A stretch of DNA of 64,000 bases, from NCBI RefSeq assembly GCF_008831285.2, contig NC_045144.1, forward strand, positions 21,033,716-21,097,715, given 5' to 3'. Shown here in pieces: positions 1 to 11,850 of the stretch (positions are counted from its first letter, which is position 1; the number at the start of each line of letters is the position of its first letter). Origin of the DNA: Nymphaea colorata (Eukaryota > Streptophyta > Magnoliopsida > Nymphaeales > Nymphaeaceae). Under the pieces are notes generated by a model, which searched no databases, had not been told where the DNA came from, and saw only the letters and a list, made by a program, of their open reading frames with translations. Both the position numbers and the translations under genes were made by a program.

Positions 1-435
1 AGGCCGGCTGCAACTGCCGCACACATGCAGAGCCATGCGTCGGAACTGTGCGGCAGCATCCAAGAAGCGGTTCGCATCCGTGCACGGCATATTCCAGACG
101 GTGAGCCCATCCAGCTCACCTTCATTCTGCAGCTCTCCCAGGTTTTGCCCGGCCAGGACGCCGGTGAGGGTCTGGAAGCGTCCGAGCCCACCAGGACGGT
201 TCCAGCATCCAAGTCGTCGGTGCATTCGTTGAAGAGAAAGAGAGCGGCCATGGATGGTAATGGCGATGATCCGCTAGCAAAGAAGGTCTGCGTCATCTGC
301 CAGGACGAGTTCGGCAAGGAAGGGAGCTTGGCCGCCATGCCCTGCGACCACGAGTTCCATGAGAAATGCATCGTTGGTTGGCTCGAACGAGCCCACTCTT
401 GTCCACTCTGTAGGTTCCAGTTGCCGACCGATTGA
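1..435 (+). CDS. RING-H2 finger protein, subfamily A (copy A1), 5-prime end outside window
   Basis: The reading frame is open from base 1 and aligns codon for codon with residues 65-208 of the full copy at 20949-21575, so the first 64 codons lie before the window. It ends with a canonical RING-H2 finger (C-x2-C-x14-C-x-H-x2-H-x2-C-x10-C-x2-C) seven residues before the stop, preceded by a basic LKRKR patch. RING-H2 proteins bind two zinc ions and recruit E2 enzymes, so an E3 ubiquitin ligase role is likely; the substrate is unknown. An internal ATG at base 25 is not the true start. The protein differs from the 20949 copy at only about two positions in the visible part. The subfamily B gene at 2265 follows in the same orientation, as in the 21-24 kb unit. 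Confidence 0.85.
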   Translation, partial: RPAATAAHMQSHASELCGSIQEAVRIRARHIPDGEPIQLTFILQLSQVLPGQDAGEGLEASEPTRTVPASKSSVHSLKRKRAAMDGNGDDPLAKKVCVICQDEFGKEGSLAAMPCDHEFHEKCIVGWLERAHSCPLCRFQLPTD

Positions 436-1995
436 TGTACTCACCAATGTATTTAGGTTATACCCATGTTCATTGGGCTCATGACCTACGTTTTTTTCTG
501 ATACGAATCATTGATTCATCTGATGTATGAACATTTTAAACCTTATTCTATGTGTAAGATGCAGGTTTTTCAAGTAATACAATTTTTGCCTGGAAATCTA
601 TTATAAATACTAGTTTGTTCATGGTGGATCTTAGATATTAATTATATATGGAAGCTGGAAAATTAAAGAAAGACTCCGCTCTGGCCGGGATCCATGGATT
701 TGAACATGAAGATTCATTTACATTTGCTGCAAACACAGCAGTGGAAATTTAAACTCCCTCTCACCTGCAAATGGTTTCAACACGTCCATTTGATGCACAG
801 ATAATAAGATCTAACAAGGATTCAAAATGAGTCAGTTTAGATTTTTCCAATCCTTCTAACAAATCGAAATGAATCCGCCTTTTATATGTTCAAGTGGATT
901 CTAGCTTGCAGGGGTTGCGTTCATGTGTTTACCGGCAAAAAGGTCACGATTGTTGGCTTCACACAGACAAACTAAACGGTCATCCCGTGGATCTTAATTA
1001 CCGAGTGTTTTGAAAAACCAGTTCTGCCATTGATAACTTTCTCATGGTTAATCTTGAATTTAACTTAATGTAAATCGAAGTGATCACTACTAGATTTTTG
1101 TTTTATGGTAATTAAAAATATGATTTCATGGTGATATATATATTTTTTGTATACCTTTGATCTTGTGGATGGCATAAAAACGAAGCCATTACTGATACCG
1201 ATCCTTGCCGCAGTATGTGTGGTACGCAGAGCGTTTGAGATTATAGCAAAAACAGTTCTGTGAGGAAGTTGAAGATATCTAAGTAAACATTAAGTCAATA
1301 TGATTAAAAAAACTAAAATTTATGAACAGTATTACAAAATAATAACTGATAAGCAACATACATGAGTACTAGATTCATTTATTTTTAACAAAAAGACTTA
1401 GTTCATGTCTTAATGATGTTGTTTAATAGTTAAAATTGATGCTAAATTAAACAGTCTAGATTTAGACAATTCCTAGCCGACTCAACGAATTAAGCTGACG
1501 ATTTGGATCGGCTTGGCCCCGGCTCAGCCTGATCTGTAGCCATACGAGAACATAAGAAGAAGAAGAAGATGATGATGAGATGGAGAACCCAATTGCACGC
1601 ATTCAGTCAATGTCATTAGCTAAAATTTATGTGGGTCAAGCTCAATTCAATAAAATGATTCCATGTAAATTCTTCAAATGTCAATTTCCATTTAATTAGT
1701 AGTGAGCGTACTAAGATGATATATATCCTACAGTTAGAACATACATTTATGTGTTCCAATTCCATAAAAAAAATTTGTGAAAACCAATGAGGAAACTGCA
1801 AAATAAAAAATGGTGCGTCCAGTAGATAAGTTTGGAAAATAAATGAACAGTTGGGACGGCTGAAGCAATTTAGATCTGCTTACGATTTAGAGAGATATAT
1901 ATATTCACCTACAAGTCTAAGCTGCATCCGAATCCTATCCACGTAAACGGTTGTTGCCATCTGGATTTAGATATATATCTCTATATATTTCCAGC
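436..1995. other. A-B intergenic spacer of the RING unit
   Basis: No gene was found. The stretch is nearly identical to 21576-23160 and, inverted, to about 28200-29764, so it belongs to the duplicated unit. It carries the AGTGATCACT-centred repeat at 1079-1088, a GAAGAAGAA run near 1555 and the upstream region of the B gene. Short AT-rich ORFs here look non-coding. Confidence 0.7.
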
Positions 1996-2157
1996 TTCTA
2001 CACATATATCTATTAAAAAATATTGAATTAATCAAGAATGGAGATAAAGCAAGCGGCATGAGCTTCGAGTTCCAGATTCTACACATATATCTATTAAAAA
2101 ATATTGAATTAACCGAGAATGGAGATAAATCAAAAGGCATGAGTTTCCAGATCTTCG
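1996..2157 (+). repeat. Two-copy tandem repeat (period 81 bp) upstream of B1
   Basis: Two copies of a unit that starts TTCTACACATATATC and contains TATTGAATTAA followed by GGAGATAAA lie at 1996 and 2077, just over 100 bp before the B1 start codon. The same pair is present upstream of the B copies at 23436 and 27901. The B copy at 18726-19520 has only one unit. The repeat lies where a promoter or 5-prime leader is expected; its function is unknown. Confidence 0.8.
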
Positions 2158-2264
2158 TGCTTGTTGCTTTACATATCTCTTCATAGATCAATTGCTTAAG
2201 CACCGCAGCTCGAGTACTTCCAATCTGCAGAAGATCGGAGAGGGAGAGCGAGAGAGAGAGAGAG

Positions 2265-3059
2265 ATGTTGAGGACGACTGTTAGCTCGTTTACTCGCAGT
2301 TCCACGGTGGCGGCGCCGGAACCAAGAACTGGATATCACGCGACGGCTTCAGCAATGGTGCATCTGCATTTCCAGACAAGGATCTGTTCAGAAACCGGAG
2401 GAGCTGAAGGTGGTGGTGAAGTAGGTGGTTCAACGGAGACTCCGGCGGTTCATGTTCTCCGCTTGTTCACGAGCTCCGTCATCGTGACCCGCAGCAGCTT
2501 GCGGACACGAGAGGAAGTCGTGGAGCACGTCCGGCGACACTTCTCCGATCACGAGTGCGGGTTGCTTCTCGGTTGGGCCGACCATGTTGCAATTGAGATG
2601 TGCGACTTGATCCTGCAGCCGGGAGATGGCCGGGCGGCGTTGAGTCCCGGCGAGGTTCAGACGGTATCGTTGACTACCACCGTCACTTATCACTCAATGG
2701 ACTCCCGGGAAGATGTTGACGGCGATTTGGAGGATCCGACCGAAGATATGACGGAAGCTCAGGAGGAGATGGATCTTGCCGACGATTTGGAGGAGTTGGC
2801 CGACGACGATGCTCTGTTTGCTTACGAGGCGGTGGCGGCCCCAGCGTCGAAGGCGTCCGTAGATGCCTTGGAGAGGAAGAAGGCGGAGGAAAATGGCCAG
2901 AATACGTGCGTGGTTTGCCAGGCTGAAGTTGGTAGAGGAGACTGCCTGGCTAGAATGCCTTGCTCCCATGAATTTCATGAAGGCTGCATCCTGGCATGGC
3001 TTCGACAAGCCCATTCTTGCCCTGTCTGTCGCCATGAGTTGCCGACTGATGATTATTGA
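2265..3059 (+). CDS. RING-H2 finger protein, subfamily B (copy B1)
   Basis: An intact intronless 264-residue ORF. The start is the ATG directly after a GA-rich leader that is shared by the other B copies. Residues 1-140 form an unrecognised N-terminal region with two strand-rich blocks (about 32-40 and 65-76) around a helical stretch (about 84-112). Residues 149-187 are strongly acidic. The motif PASKASVDALERKK (193-206) links to the RING-H2 finger, with ligands C215, C218, C233, H235, H238, C241, C252 and C255. This predicts a soluble E3 ubiquitin ligase with no signal peptide or membrane segment. It differs from the inverted copy at 27107-27901 at only about four residues. The product name rests on the RING pattern; the biological role is unknown. 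Confidence 0.88.
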   Translation: MLRTTVSSFTRSSTVAAPEPRTGYHATASAMVHLHFQTRICSETGGAEGGGEVGGSTETPAVHVLRLFTSSVIVTRSSLRTREEVVEHVRRHFSDHECGLLLGWADHVAIEMCDLILQPGDGRAALSPGEVQTVSLTTTVTYHSMDSREDVDGDLEDPTEDMTEAQEEMDLADDLEELADDDALFAYEAVAAPASKASVDALERKKAEENGQNTCVVCQAEVGRGDCLARMPCSHEFHEGCILAWLRQAHSCPVCRHELPTDDY

Positions 3060-3310
3060 CAGATTTCATGCATTTTTATTGTTGATTAAAGATGTAAATC
3101 AACATTTTATCAGATATGTAATATTTCATATGTTGATGAACAATTTTTCATCCTTGTTCTATATTGACAATGCAAATATACGCCAACATTTTATTTTAGT
3201 TCAAATTTGCCTGAACTCCATCTATATATTTTTCTCTGAATCTTTTCCTGTTTTGATTCCTGACCTGACCACTCCTCGCTCCCATTTTAGGCAAAAAGTC
3301 CCACAACCTT

Positions 3311-3337
3311 CTCTCTCTCTCTCTCTCTCTCTCTATG

Positions 3338-3371
<34 letters not shown>
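3311..3371. repeat. Compound (CT)n then (TA)n microsatellite
   Basis: A CT run (about 3311-3334) is followed by a TA run (about 3338-3371) in the 3-prime flank of B1. The equivalent site in the 21-24 kb unit (24243-24370) has expanded to about 125 bp, so length differs greatly between duplicate units. ORFs reading YIYIYI here are artefacts. Confidence 0.9.
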
Positions 3372-3373
<2 letters not shown>

Positions 3374-3842
3374 GCACACGATCATCTCTCGCATCTTCGA
3401 CATTGTGCTCGTGACTTCATTCTCTCTTTCACGATCGAAGATATTCCAGTGATTGCATCCGTATCTTTGTTCTTGCTGGGAAATTGGAGAACTAAAGCAT
3501 TCATATATACGCAGGAATGGGAATAACAGAGACAATCTTATATTAATCCCAATGGATCTTGCAGAATATGCTGAGATGAATCTGTTCCAATATGATCGAT
3601 GCGTCTATCATGGTTCTTTGATTGAATTTTCTTGGAAGAAGACTCATGGATTTTTCTTTTTCGGTACAGATCAAATGATTTTTCAAAACGAATTAAAGTG
3701 TGGATAATTTTCAGTAAAATGATTCCATACAAATTCTTCAAATGTGACAAGTTATGCATGTCTCTCTCTCTCTCTCTCTCTCTCTCTAACTGGTGTTCCC
3801 AAGCGGAGGGTTGTAGGGCTTTGAAACCCTCCGCCTCCATGC

Positions 3843-4240
3843 TAAGGCTGTTCATGAGCGAGTGAGTATGAACCAAATTGAGTCGAGTTCACATGTCTGG
3901 AAAGAAACTCAAACTCTACTTGAGCTGAGCTCGGCTTGAGTTTGATTTCATTAGCTTGAGCTTGACTTGGCTCCGTTTTAAAAAAAAAAATTATTTTTTT
4001 GACCTCCCACATACTAATCACATGTGTATCCATTGAGCAATCTATTTTGTTTGATCATTTTATGATATGTATTTTATATATTTTCTTTCTCGAACTTAAC
4101 CAGTTTATGCGAGCCAAACCCACTTAACGTGGGCTCGACTTGTTTAGGTTATTGAGTTCATTTGTTAACTCAAACTCAACTGGTTTAATAAATGAGTCGA
4201 GTTTAAGTTCGATTCGAACTTCACTCGTTGAACAGCCCTA
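3843..4240. mobile_element. hAT-like MITE with GGCTGTTCA termini (X1)
   Basis: About 400 bp, bounded by imperfect inverted termini: TAAGGCTGTTCATGAGCGAG on the left and the complement of TAGGGCTGTTCAACGAGTG on the right. The interior is rich in CTCGAG/GAGCTC-type motifs, as in a widespread plant repeat type. The flanking 8-mers CTCCATGC and CTTTAGGC agree at 5 of 8 positions, consistent with an aged 8-bp target duplication. Related copies are seen at 7678-8042, 25171-25430 and in the inverted spacer copy. No transposase is present. Confidence 0.65.
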
Positions 4241-4320
4241 CTTTAGGCGGAGGATGTGGAGAGTTTGCAAAGGGTTGAACAGCCCTACTCTAGGCGGAGG
4301 ATGTGGAGAGTTTGCAAAGG
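4227..4320. repeat. 47-bp tandem duplication
   Basis: Two adjacent 47-bp units, each starting GTTGAACAGCCCTACT and ending TTTGCAAAGG, span the right end of the hAT-like element and its GC-rich flank. The sequence downstream to about 4400 (GGCGGAGG/TTTGCAAA motifs) matches, inverted, part of the 24.9-25.2 kb spacer sequence, so it belongs to a larger repeat. Confidence 0.85.
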
Positions 4321-4964
4321 GAAGAGACACCTTACACCGAGGAGGGTTTGCAGGCAGATGGTGTGGAGGGTGAAACCATCTGCTTTTCTCCGCCTAGTGG
4401 AGAAAATTGTTCTCTTTATTTTTCTTATTGTAATAAGTTGGTATTTTGCATAAAAAAAAGTACAAAACATATATTAGGCTCACTTCTACGGTTCCACCTG
4501 CCTACGCCTCAAACTTTCGTGGCAATGAATCTTTAGTTGATGTCCAGAACTGGATGATGTTCTGGCTCTGTCATGAATGGAAAGAGTAGAGTTGACATGC
4601 AGAATCCAAAGTGATTTTTTTAATTATTTTCTTCAATCAGACGACAACTTAATGAGCTTCAAAGGCTACATGATAATTTATTGGCTTCTGGTCTGTTAAA
4701 TAGCTAAGGTACTGTGGGATGTCCAGAAGGGTATTTTGGAAAGTTGATTTAATTCTATATTTATTTGTTCCATGTAAAAGAGATGAAACAGCTCGAAAAG
4801 TCATCCTTTAATGTGTAAACCTTTGAATTTATTCAACAAAGTTCAGCATTCCCAATCTGCCAATAGGCCAAGTAATTAGACTTGAATATTATAGAGAATA
4901 AATGTCATTGCATGATAGATGATGCATTTTGTCCAAGAAAAAACCAGTTGGCTTCGTAAGCACG

Positions 4965-5256
4965 ACTGGGCGTCGGGCCGGGAAAAACCTGGCTTAGGCC
5001 GGGCCCGGGCCCGATAGGCTGGCCCATTTAGGATTAAAAAATAATTTTTTAAAATTTTTTTGTTTTAATAATATATATTTATTGATAACAAATATATTTT
5101 ATATTTAAAAATTTTATTTTATAATTAAAATTTTATTTTTTATTTTTAAACGGGCCAAGCCTAGCTGGACCTGGGCTATCAGGCCGGGCTGACCAGCCCG
5201 ACGGACCCGATCGGGCTGCACCTTATCGGGCCAGGCCTGCCCAATACCCACCCTTA
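4965..5256. mobile_element. GC-ended MITE-like repeat (Y1)
   Basis: GC-rich ends (GTCGGGCCGGG at the left, ATACCCACCCTTA at the right) flank an AT-rich core. A second copy with the same layout lies at about 10239-10524. The form is that of the common plant GGGTGGG/GGGCCGGG-type non-autonomous repeat; a precise target duplication was not seen. Confidence 0.55.
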
Positions 5257-7276
5257 GCCACCATAAATTTTGGTGGCACTTAATACAAACTTTCAAGTTT
5301 TGATGGTCTGCACAAGTTTTGAGAATCCACGTATAATAGGAGACCTTGGAAATATTCCGTATTTTCTATAAAAGATAGAGATTCTTCTACACTTTTTATA
5401 TATATATATACCCTCAACTTTTATTTGACTAATTGGATTCAGGTTGGAGAAGACCTTGTTAAGGTCACCGCAAAGCTCAACAAAGAGAGCAAGTTGTGTG
5501 GGCAGCTGGAGCTCACAACAAGCATGATGGGACCTGGTTATATGCGGTTATGAGTTATGACAAAAATATTTCCGTTTACACATAAAAACGAAAACCTGAC
5601 AAAAATGAAAATCACGAAAAAAGTAATATATATATATATATATTAAATTACCAAAATGTCTCTCTACTCTTGCTACCTACAATGTAGGTTGGGTGCTCAT
5701 AACAGCACCCAACTCAATCTAAACAAGCATAGGCCAAAAAAAAAAAAAAAGAAATGAATTGTTGAAAAAAATGTTTTATTTTTAATTGTCTCGGTTTTTT
5801 TATCTTTACAAAAAATTGATTTTTTTTGTGAAATAATTTTATCATTTGACTTACAAAATTTCCTGGTGCGAACAAATAAAATCTCTATAAAACAGAATCG
5901 ACAATGAATGAAAAGTAGAGTTGATTTCAAATGGGAAAAAAGGAGAGAAACATAGGCATTACATAAACGTGGTCCTCCATTTTGGAGAACAATTGAAAAT
6001 CAAATGACATGGTCAAACACTTTACGGCATGACCTTTACTTTAGTGAACAAAGAAATACAATATGTTTGTCACTGCCATGAAGCTTAGAGAATAAACATA
6101 ATGGTAGCTCAAGTTCAACGAATAACCAATACATAATTCATTAGTAGACCATTACTTTTTTCTCCAAGGTTTGATTGTAGCACGCAGTTACCCCATGATT
6201 ATCGCATTATAATTTGTTAAAATAGTAAATTTCTTAACGTTGAGCATCATTTTCACCAGTATCAAGCAACATCAAGTTCCCAGAGTAATACAACAACCAA
6301 TAAATCTCTTATATGTTACATTCAACAATAAACCTTGTCTAAGATGAATTTTAGTTCGCTATTTGCCTCATTTCCCCCCTTTTCTTTAAGTTCAAACGTA
6401 TAAATAACTATTCATGATAGACAAGTTTAAATTGTTTGGGCAATAGCTTAGAATAGATGTATCCATAACACAATAAAACTACTGAAAAACGTACTTTAAT
6501 TGACCTACCGTTTGTTCGGTAGAGTTTATGTCGGTTTGATTTTTTGGTTCGGAAGGAGATTAAGCTTGCGCTGGTAGTTCCCTTGTGTGTGTTTGTGTTG
6601 GTAGATTATGACTTTTGTGCCTTTTTCACAAATGTAACATTATGATAACTAGCTCTGTTGGCTCCTAAAATCCAATATAGTTACTTAAAATTCATGGGTT
6701 TTTTTTATGAATCCTGTATTTTCATGATTGTATAGGCCTTGAAACGTGGACAATCTTAAGATTTCATACGGTGAGAAGAAGAAGAAAATGGTCATCTTCA
6801 ATCCGAGCTCTGACATAGAGGGGACGGGGGGACTTCACATGCATATTGTGAATGCAAGAGCAGTATCTTCGACATTCAACACTACTTATTTTTCTTTTAT
6901 TTTTCCTTTCTCTTGACATGATAGATATATAAGCATGTGTCTCTAATTGAACAGTAATGGAGCAAACAACAACAGTTATGGACCAGTAAACAATAGAACT
7001 AGCTTAAGCACGCGTTGGATGGAATGCTCTAATTTACGCATTTCATTTGTTTATCTGAGGGCTCTGCTTCTTGGAATCATGCTTCTTCTACATTCGATAA
7101 TGTTTATTTGTTTACAGATGTAGAAGTTTTACTCTTCTTATGTGCTTTTACCTAAAACATGAGCACATTGTTGGATTTTTGGTGTCCTGTTATGATGCTG
7201 AACTGATACATTCCATGTTTTGAGTTTCCATATAAACCATTTACCACTAGCACCTGCTTTTTTATCTTCAGTTGTA
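5257..7276. other. AT-rich intergenic DNA with one exon-like fragment
   Basis: At 5443-5553 a 36-codon open frame (starting VGEDLVKVTAKL) follows CTAAT plus a CAG acceptor-like site, as a plant internal exon would. I do not recognise the protein and no partner exon is visible, so it may be a gene fragment. The rest (TA microsatellites near 5630, AT-rich sequence) shows no supported gene. Confidence 0.3.
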
Positions 7277-7572
7277 GTAGGTGTTGGTGTATGGAAGTTG
7301 ATCCATACTGAACACTCATTTGTAAGGGCATACATGTCATTTTGTACAAATGCGGGTTTGCCCTAATCCTTATGTTTTGAGGATGGCCGCCGCTTGAGAG
7401 TGTCTGTTCTGTGTGTTCATAGAAGAGAGAGAATACAAGAGATCTGTGCAACCGTGGACGTAGGAGATTATTGCTCTGAACCACGTGAATCGTTGTCTTC
7501 TTCATTGTTGCTTCTAACCCCCTCTTGAATGTGCGAGAGGAGAGTTTATTGTGTATTGTTCCTAACAGTAGG
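7277..7572. mobile_element. Solo LTR 1 with 5-bp target duplication GTAGG
   Basis: The LTR runs 7282-7567, beginning TGTTGGTGTATGG and ending TTCCTAACA (TG...CA ends). It is flanked by a perfect GTAGG duplication at 7277-7281 and 7568-7572. No internal retrotransposon sequence is present, so it is a solo LTR left by LTR-LTR recombination. A second solo LTR of the same family lies at 48832-49153. ORFs within it are not genes. Confidence 0.93.
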
Positions 7573-7677
7573 TTCACCTATTCTCTCGTTCCGTCCTCTG
7601 ACTCTCCCACCTGATGCCGTTCTCCTGACAACATCAACCTGATCCAACTAAATGGTCCAGCAGCAACTTAATATATT

Positions 7678-8042
7678 ACTGTTCATGAGCAAGTTTGAGC
7701 TCAGTGTGGTCAGTTTGAAATCGGCTCAAGTGCCTTGAATGCTCGATCTTGACTCGAGTATGATTTCATTAGCTCGAGCTCGACTCAGCTCGTATTCTTA
7801 AAACCAAACTCGGCTCTATTTGAGCTCGAGGTTCACCAAGCCAAGCATTTAATTCAAAAAGTATTTTAGATCATTTTAGCAATCTAATCACTTGCACAGA
7901 TATTTGAGGAATCTACTTTTTTAAATAATTTTATGAAACATATTTTATATAATTTCTTTCACAAGCTTAACCGACTTTAACAAGCCGAACCCACTTAACT
8001 CGAGTTGAGTTCAAGTTAGCTCGATTCGTTGAACAGCCCTTA
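7678..8042. mobile_element. hAT-like MITE (X2)
   Basis: Begins near CTGTTCATGAGCAAG and ends with TTGAACAGCCCTTA, the inverted termini of the same family as 3843-4240. The interior has the same GCTCGAGCTCGA-type motifs. The left terminus is degraded. Confidence 0.55.
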
Positions 8043-9721
8043 GCTTGATAGTCGCATCCATCGGCCCATTTGCATCCTTGTATTTAAGACTTATTATGGT
8101 GGAACATAATTTGTCTCTTAACTAGTCCGACTGATTGTATTACGATGGCCTATTATATATTTAAAGAGCGTTGTCATCTTATAGACAATAACGACTCTTT
8201 TTTTTTTTTTTTTTGCTTAAAAAATGAAACTGAAACTTTACATTGAAAATAATAGTATTCAAGACTTAATGTAGACGAAATGAATTCTGGGCAAATCATG
8301 GGCTGAATTTTTTTATCAATGGTAAATTTTTTTAAAAAAAAAATTATATGGAACAAATATTACATTTCATGAAACACCCTTTAGAGTGCATCTCTATATC
8401 TGTCATTAACGCAAATATTACAAACACGATTAGCAGATTTGTTCATCCTACGATCGGCTACCTTCAAGTTATCTAGACCTACTAATTTCAAAGGTACCCC
8501 ATATAGTAGATATTGCTATTGCATTGAAATAATTGATATTGAATTAATGATTGTCCATCAATATGGCAGACACTAACTCCATGGAGATTGACTTGCTTGT
8601 TGTATTGTAGAGTTTGAGTAAAGGCACGGTGTCATTGGCCTTTTGCTTGTTCCAACACAGATCCGAGCTTAAAAAAAATGTAGAGGGAGTATATATTAGG
8701 CAAATATCAAGCCACTTGGATAAAAAAGAAAAATCAGATCTATTAAAATTAATTATTCAAATGTTGTTTTACAACTCAAGGTCTTTTAGACAAGCAACTT
8801 GAGGGTGGAGAAATCTTTATTTTCTATGTATATATAAAACCGGAGCGTGTGGAGAAATCTCAAATATCCAGTCTCCATGGTCACTGATGGTACATTTTTG
8901 CACTTACAGGTACATATGCAATAGATAGTGGTACATGATCTTATTCTTTCTCTACTTTGAATAATTTTGCAAATGTTTGAGCTTTTTTGGTCACTCCTTT
9001 CATATTTTATGTTGTTTCAGCAAAACATGTTTACATTTAATAATGATTTCATTTATCAGGTGCTCCTACCATATAATCAACACAATGTCAAGATTAGTTA
9101 AAGTGCATAGAGGAACAGAAAAATTACCATATAATCAACACGCTGTGAAAATTACTTAAAAGTGTATTAAAGAACACAAAAAGCAATGCTTAGATGTTAA
9201 CTGAAGTAAAAGATGCTCATATTTAATATGTTAAGGTAAAGATGTCGTTGCCATATGTAAATTGGTTGTAAATTATAGCTGAAATATGTGACCCATGTTT
9301 TCCTAGATTGGTCTTTCATTTTTAATTTCAAGGACCTAAATTGATGTTGCAATAAAGCTTGCAGTTCCTATTGCTTTTTTTTTTTTTGGTTCCTTTCTGT
9401 TGATCCTTTTTCCTTTGAAATAAATACTTAGTGTTTACCTTCTTGACCCTTTGATATCTTGGTTTTGTGCAAAGATCTTGACAGACATAATAAGGACGTC
9501 ATGTGTTCGTTCATGATTTATTTATTTGAATCCTACATGACTTTCCACAGGTTTGAACCCATATGTAATGGTGGTTCAGTGGATTGTGTTCATTTATGGG
9601 CCTTACTGCATTTGCCATTGGACTACATTTGATTTGAGGATGTTTTGTCATTTTGTATTCAACCGGTTCTTATTTCAATTCATTTTTTAGTGCATTTTCA
9701 ATTCTAAGTACTTGTCACAAT
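8043..9721. other. AT-rich intergenic DNA, no supported gene
   Basis: Only short ORFs without recognisable motifs are present. A small direct repeat (ACCATATAATCAACAC, near 9068 and 9127) and poly-A/T runs are the only visible structure. Confidence 0.5.
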
Positions 9722-9892
9722 CAGGAGCGGAGCCAGGATTTTTTTTATGGGCGGGCCAAACGATCCACGCGTCGAGTCAAGAGGAGCGATGGGTCAGGCC
9801 AAACTAAAAAAAATTAAATTTTTCAATATAATTTTTTTTCCTTTACTCACCCGGGCCATGGCCTAGGCGAGCCCCCCCTCCCTTCGCCCCTG
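9722..9892. mobile_element. hAT-type MITE with CAGGRGCGGA end (M1)
   Basis: 171 bp from CAGGAGCGGAGCCAGG to CGCCCCTG. It shares its length and interior (GGGCGGGCCAAACGATC, GGCCATGGCC-like) with the copy at 36471-36645, which has an intact 8-bp target duplication. Here no clean duplication is visible, so this copy is older. Confidence 0.7.
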
Positions 9893-10238
9893 TTTCAAAG
9901 GGAATAAAAAAAATAAACACATAATACTTGTTCTGAAACAAAGATTATGACTCATATTTCTCAAGGGACTCAAATTGATAGCTTGTGCATTTTATAAGTA
10001 ACCCATATCTCTAAAACTATCTTACAATGTAAAAAAAGGGAATGTTTTTTTCATGTTAATGTACGGGTAAAGAGTTTTGTGGAAGTTCATTGCTTTTGTC
10101 AGAGGGCGTGAACATGAACAAAACAACCCACATATAAATGTTTCCAGATTCAATACATTCTCGTGATGTGGCATACCCTGTTGTTTTCTTATGTCTTGGT
10201 TCTGACCTCATGGGCTTTTGAAGCAACGCCTGATTGCA

Positions 10239-10524
10239 CTGGATGTCTGGTCGGGCTGCTGCCGGGCTGGCCCGGCCTGGCCCCGATCGGGAAAAACCAG
10301 GCCCGGGTCAACCCGGCCCGGTCCGTTTAGATTAAAAAAATATTTTTTTTGACTTTTTTGTTTTAATAATATATATTTATTATTATTAAATATATTTTTT
10401 ATTTAAAATTTTATTTTATAATTAAAAATTTTATTTTTTAATTTTAAATGGGCCGAGCCCGAACCGAGACCCAGGCTATCGGGCCGGCCCTTAGCAGGCC
10501 GAGCTGGCCCGATACCCACCCTTA
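10239..10524. mobile_element. GC-ended MITE-like repeat (Y2)
   Basis: Second copy of the 4965-5256 repeat: a GC-rich left end (GGGCCGGCC-like), an AT-rich core with TTTTAATAATATATATTTAT, and a right end CCCGATACCCACCCTTA. Confidence 0.55.
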
Positions 10525-10869
10525 ATTTCACAGTAAGACTTTGTGCTTTCCTAGTTCAAGTAAAATGTCATTTTCCAACCCAACTTTTTCTTTTTCTTTT
10601 GACCTGTGATCATTCTTTATTTATCCCTCCCTTTAAGTAAATTTAGCTTACTTCCACCACCATCTTTGCTAATGATTTGAGAAATCGGAATTTACAATTT
10701 GTTTTTGTTTTTTAGCAGGACACTTGGGTTGTTACAGTAAGAAATTAATGAGTTCTGATGGAATCAGATGCTAGTGCCACTGTTTATGAGGAAGAGGTCT
10801 ATAAAATCGCAAATTAAACGTGGCTTGATCACGGGTGAAGGTGGATGCATATGATCACCTTATCCGCCA

Positions 10870-11850
10870 GTGACCAACTGCTGCTCACGAGCAATGGAAC
10901 ATTATAAACAAGTCCAGCTTGAGCCTGAATTAAAACTAGAGTTATAAACGAGTCGAGTTTCAAGTTATAACATTTAAGCTCGACTTGGCTCGTGTTTTCT
11001 CCGTGATTATGTCAGTAATTTTTGACAAATTTTATCACTCTTTTTCGTGTTCATTTTCATTTAAAGAAAAAAAATATATATGAATCAAGTAATAAAGACA
11101 AATGTCAGTAGTTTTCATGGAAATGTTCATTTTCATAAAGCTCTAACCGAGCTCACTTGTGCACCTTTGGCTGCTTGCAAAAAACATCTAAAAATTATTG
11201 TTATTGTTATAAAAGAAAATATATTACCATAAAATCACATTTTTAATTACCATAAAACAAAAATCCAGTAGTGATCACTAGCGCTAAACTCCTTGTGATC
11301 GGAGAGTTAAAACTTACTAAGTAATTAACATAATATTTTACAATGGAGAAGCATAATAAGAAAAAGCAAGACAATTACATCTAATTCGTTAAACTGAATA
11401 AAGAAACTCCAGCGTAAAACCGCAAGGTGATCACAATAACTCTTCATTAAATTAAACCAACGAGAAAGACGATAAAAAAAGCCTAAGAGCCATGTCAAGT
11501 CAACTCAAGAAAAGCTCTCAACCTTTTCAGGCCAAAAGTAACCGGCGGCAAGGTGACGAAACCAGCATCCGAACGTTGAGAAGAAGGATCCGATGAATAG
11601 AGAGAGACCATTTGGAGTAGGCGGAGAGTGTGGAAAGCGAGGACGACCGATCGGTCCTCAACGGGAGGGAGTGGCGAAGGACCTCAGGGAGGACGTCGGC
11701 GGCCGCCACGGAGGAGGAAGCTGGTGGGGAGGACGACGGAGAAGGAGGAGAGGGGAGTCTCTGAGCGAGACGAGCCGCAGCATGCTTGGACTCCTGAAGG
11801 AAGAAGGAGCCCTCCTTGCTCGCCAAGAAGCTCATCTCCCTCCCTTCCAT
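10870..11850 (-). repeat. Inverted copy of module P (SKEGSFF exon module)
   Basis: Reads on the minus strand as a copy of 38760-39850, including the AGTGATCACT repeat (11270-11279), the stretch around TTAACTCTCCGATCACAAGG and the exon-like fragment. A third copy lies at 54150-55450. It joins directly to the PP2A upstream module at about 11850. Confidence 0.75.
11527..11847 (-). pseudogene. Exon-1-like fragment of an uncharacterised plant protein (module P1)
   Basis: On the minus strand an ATG opens MSFLASKEGSFFLQESKHAA, continues through a Ser/Pro-rich stretch and DVLPEVLRHSLPL to SAYSKWSL, then departs from the frame seen in the 38809-39189 copy. A deletion has shifted the frame, and the conserved PPVTFG segment is now out of frame. 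The style (conserved N terminus, low-complexity Ser/Pro run, conserved TFG block before a possible splice donor) suggests the first exon of a conserved plant protein of unknown function. No further exons are present nearby. Confidence 0.55.

Noticed and set aside
2430-3035. Antisense ORFs of 87 and 113 aa over B genes, and similar ones over A genes
   Set aside because: They recur antisense to every RING copy and mirror its codons (GC-rich third positions), so they are shadows of the RING frame.
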